Shown here one piece after another: positions 60,863 through 64,000 of a DNA stretch of 64,000 bases. Positions within the stretch are counted from its first letter, which is position 1. Each line of letters begins with the position of its first letter. Source of the DNA: Phylloscopus collybita (Eukaryota; Chordata; Aves; Passeriformes; Phylloscopidae); assembly GCA_027886175.1 (NCBI GenBank), contig JAJNNQ010000137.1:9800001-9864000 (forward strand), given 5' to 3'. The notes under the pieces are model-generated. The model had not been told where the DNA came from. It saw only the letters and a list, made by a program, of their open reading frames with translations, and made no database searches. Made by a program: the position numbers and the translations under genes.

Positions 60863-63003
60863 ACAATTATGCAGTTGTGCAATGACAAAGGGGAAAAAAT
60901 TGAGGAGAACTCCATTTGGATTTGATGTAGGTAAGCAATTAGAACCATTTCTTCTTGAACAAGGAATTTATTTATTCCTTTAGGGGTTTTTTTGTTGGTT
61001 TTTTTTTAACCTTGACCTCATTCCTATCTTGGTCCTCCTGTAACATTCCCCCAAGTTTTAGGGCTCAATTTGTCTTCAGTTTAGACACTTAGGTACAGCA
61101 TATTTCAGTCATTAATGCTGGGGGTTATTTTTTTCTTTCCTTTTTTAAGAAGGGTGCTGGCAACAAGTGGCTTCTAGACTTCATTCAGTCAGATCCCATT
61201 CAGCTCTTACATTCTTTGTGCTTTTCCCAGCATACTTCATGCCAGACAGAATCTGCAGAGCCAGATAAACTCAGCAGGTCCTGCTGGGAATGTGAGATGA
61301 GTAAGAAGATACTGGTATGTCTGCCAGATTTATGGCTGGGGTTCACTTCAGGGAAATTATTGTATCTCAGCCAGGGTAGTGCATCTAGACATTCTAACAC
61401 ACTGTGGCTACATAAATATTCCCCATGAAGCCAATTCCCAGTGTTTTCCAGTGGGCAAATCCTGTCACCCCATCACATGGAATGTCAGTAACTGTGATTG
61501 TTACAGTGAAGTTTCATCTCAAGACTGAAACACATCAGAGCTCAGCATACAACATGTAGAACAATAATTGAATAAAATCAAAGTTGCATTATTGGATTGA
61601 GAATGTTCTGACATAATCATAATCTTACATAATCCTTGTAATCAAAAATGAGATGTAACCTATATTCTCTTAATAATGAGTATTTTACTCTGGAGAAAGC
61701 ACAGGCCAAATTTTTTGTAGGATGCTCTTCTTAGGTAAACATCCATTTCATAAAGCCTTCTCTCACCAAGACATATTCCCATCATAAAAAATGAGATTAA
61801 TAAAGATGTGGTTTGCTTCCCAATGTTTTAAAAATCAGTGATGTTTATTTTGTACTTTAGTGCATAGCTATTTGCTGTAAATTCACATCAAGAACAAAAT
61901 CTTTTCAATTATAAAAAAATAGTCTAACTGAATGTAAAATACACTGGTTTTCAGTGTAGGTATTTTAGAGATAGATTGATATATATTTTTGTGTAGAGAT
62001 AATTTTTTTTCCTACAGAACTCCAAAATTTAATATTTTTGTGACTACTCTGTAAAATTATATTAGCAATGCAGACAGAGCCATATCAAATATATGATTTC
62101 CTGACTGTAGGAATTTAGAGTCCAAATTATGGGCTTGTAATGCACCCACTTACTTCTGAACTTATTACTATAGGCTACTTTTCTAGTCAGTGGAGCACAG
62201 TGGGTCATTAGTGGAAATAATCTACTGAGTACTAAGATGGCTTCACTGAAACAACCTAAAAATTATTTATTTTAAAGAGAGATTCCTAGGGAAACTATGA
62301 TCAAAAAAAAGATATTTGCATTTTTTAAGTGCAACTGTCTATACTTTATACATAAACTTCTGCAGACTATAGGGAAATTATTTTTACTATGTTTCTAGTG
62401 TGCCAGTCTTGGTGTGAAATCTATTAGAGATATGATGTCTTAAAAGTGAATTAAATCTGAATTGAAAGGCAAATTAATGTAGCAATTTTATTTCAAATGC
62501 ATTTTCTTTTGAAAATTTGATTGAAACACTACACAGTCTAAGTGTATGCATGTATGAGAAAGAAAAAAATATATATAGAAAGATGAAAATGTGAAAGCAT
62601 GAAGGAAGTATTCAGCCTATATATATGCATATGTGAAGGAATTATATCTATATAAATATGAACTAGTCTATGTATATAGTGCACATCTTTCCTTCGTAAC
62701 CCTTGACCTTTGGAAAATCCATTTATATTGGCCATTTGGTTTCGTCTGTAGGAATTATGCAGCAAACGTTTTTTAAATATAACTAAATTTAGTAGAATAC
62801 TTATTGTAGAATAATTATATTAGAATAAACATTCCAAATGTTTATTGAAAACATTTATGGTTCAGAGAGCTCTGATGATTCTTTTGGAAAACTGTATCTG
62901 TTAAGTCTCAATGAATACTTGTTTAAAATCAGGCATTGGATTTTTATATACATTACTGCCAAGCTCCATGTTAAACATATTCAGACTGTGATTGATTAAT
63001 CTC
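60863..63003. other. Unique AT-rich DNA, nothing recognised
   Basis: No gene or transposon was seen. Short TATATA-rich patches occur at about 62563-62665. The segment 61150-61430 is less AT-rich and open on both strands (66 to 70 codons) without recognisable domains. Confidence 0.55.
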
Positions 63004-63028
63004 TTTTTTTTGTTTGTTTGTTTGTTTA
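63004..63028. repeat. T run and GTTT microsatellite
   Basis: Eight T followed by four GTTT units. Confidence 0.88.
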
Positions 63029-64000
63029 CAGATGGAGAGTACTGCTTATTTTCTTGTGACCAAGATATGTTTAAATTATATTGACAATTCAAACAGGGCA
63101 ATAATTCCTACATTAAATGTTGATAATTTACAGCAATTAAATTATTTTTTTCACAAGTATAATAGAAATTCTAGTTAATAAGTTCAGTATCTCTCATTAA
63201 ATCTACCACAGGTTATATGAATACACTGAAAATAGACTATGATGCACCTGTCCTAGTTTCTGTCCAGTGCTGCACTGCACTAAGCTACACTCTGGGCAGA
63301 TATAAAACAAAACAAAACAAATAAACAAACCCAAAACAAACAAACAAACAAAAACAAAACCAAAAAAAACCCAGACAGTTAAAGTTTACAAACGTCCAAA
63401 ATTGCATAGAAAGTTACATTTGATATCATAAGTATTGTAATTCACCTGATTACATGCAGAGATCAAATTCAAGTTTGTTACTCTTTACCACTCCAAAATT
63501 TCCCTAATAAAACAGACAATGATTTCTTGAAATGAAACTTCTGTTGTCACTTTATCAAAAGAAAATACCTGATTAATTCAATTTTCTTTGGCTTCCTGTA
63601 AAATTTCTTACAATTCCTGTTCTCACATAATGGGAAACACTTTCCTAACCTTGATGTCCTTTTCCAATCTTTCTATATATTTTATTTCTCTAAGTGTATG
63701 AAGAGATAGAAAAATGACATAATAAAAAAAAGCACATGTAAAATTGCACATTGTTGAACACATTATTTGGTTTATGGCATTTGAATTACTATATTAAGTA
63801 GATTCCTTTGAGAAAGAGAGAATGTTGTTCTGACTGCTTTTATTACCTGATTAGTGAAACACTCTTCAATACAATTTATAAATAGTAATACACAGAATTT
63901 ACATTAATTCAATAAGCACAGAAGCACAGGTAAGGTAAGCACAGAAATTGTTACTGACACAGTATTCTTTGGCATTTTTTAATTTTGCCATTGAAATTTC
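63029..64000. other. Unique AT-rich DNA to window end, with an AAAAC repeat
   Basis: Nothing was recognised except the A/C simple repeat at 63304-63370, annotated separately, and short repeated aagcacag words at about 63915-63945. Confidence 0.55.
63304..63370. repeat. AAAAC/CAAA low-complexity repeat
   Basis: Irregular AAAAC pentamers and CAAA tetramers. Taken with the GTTT tract at 63004-63028, it gives two complementary simple repeats about 300 bases apart that could pair imperfectly in a transcript. Confidence 0.9.

Noticed and set aside
1..64000. CRISPR arrays, bacterial operons, rRNA, tRNA or phage genes
   Set aside because: The window is eukaryotic nuclear DNA with avian retroelements. 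No spaced-repeat array, tRNA cloverleaf or rRNA core was seen; the only regular direct-repeat array is the contiguous minisatellite without spacers.

Overview
This is vertebrate, almost certainly avian, nuclear DNA with no recognisable protein-coding gene. The evidence for a bird is seven fragments of CR1 non-LTR retrotransposons (three with the classic repeated ATTCTATG-like 3' tail, two with readable ORF2 protein remnants), a segment resembling the 3' part of an avian ERVL-type LTR, and no mammalian SINE or L1. The background is AT-rich, CpG-poor and stop-rich in all frames. It looks like a macrochromosomal gene desert or a very large intron; the sequence alone cannot say which. I cannot name the species.

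Layout: 1-3090 is unique AT-rich DNA. Plus-strand CR1 3' ends lie at 3091-3495 and 6424-6960. A TACATA microsatellite (7705-7919) is followed by an unclassified, moderately GC-rich stretch (about 8160-8720). From 8720 to 18975 there is only unique DNA with small simple repeats. An unbroken 331-base homopurine tract sits at 18976-19306. At 22375-22412 there is a 38-base A run, and at 23359-23430 and 24160-24231 a perfect 72-bp direct duplication. At 26545-27196, on the minus strand, is an internally deleted CR1 ORF2 keeping parts of the endonuclease and of the reverse transcriptase. A GC-rich island of unknown origin lies at 28195-28520, another CR1 3' end at 32436-32771, and a 261-base homopyrimidine tract at 37256-37516.

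The most structured part is 42435-44007. In order it holds a G/T-rich low-complexity stretch, a CR1 3' end, a 33-bp minisatellite of nine full copies and part of a tenth, a CpG-rich segment, a probable ERVL-type LTR end, and a second CR1 3' end. The long open frames there (up to 257 codons) are a by-product of a 33-bp repeat unit, which is divisible by three; I do not regard them as genes. From 44008 to 64000 the sequence is again mostly unique. It holds one longer CR1 (54775-55425) with a decayed ORF2 C-terminus, and a patch of paired inverted homeodomain-like motifs near 54400-54518 that may be an enhancer.

No genes cooperate here. The interest lies in repeat biology (minisatellite, homopurine/homopyrimidine tracts, a recent 72-bp duplication, decayed CR1 coding remnants) and in a few candidate regulatory stretches. 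I found no convincing new biological system.
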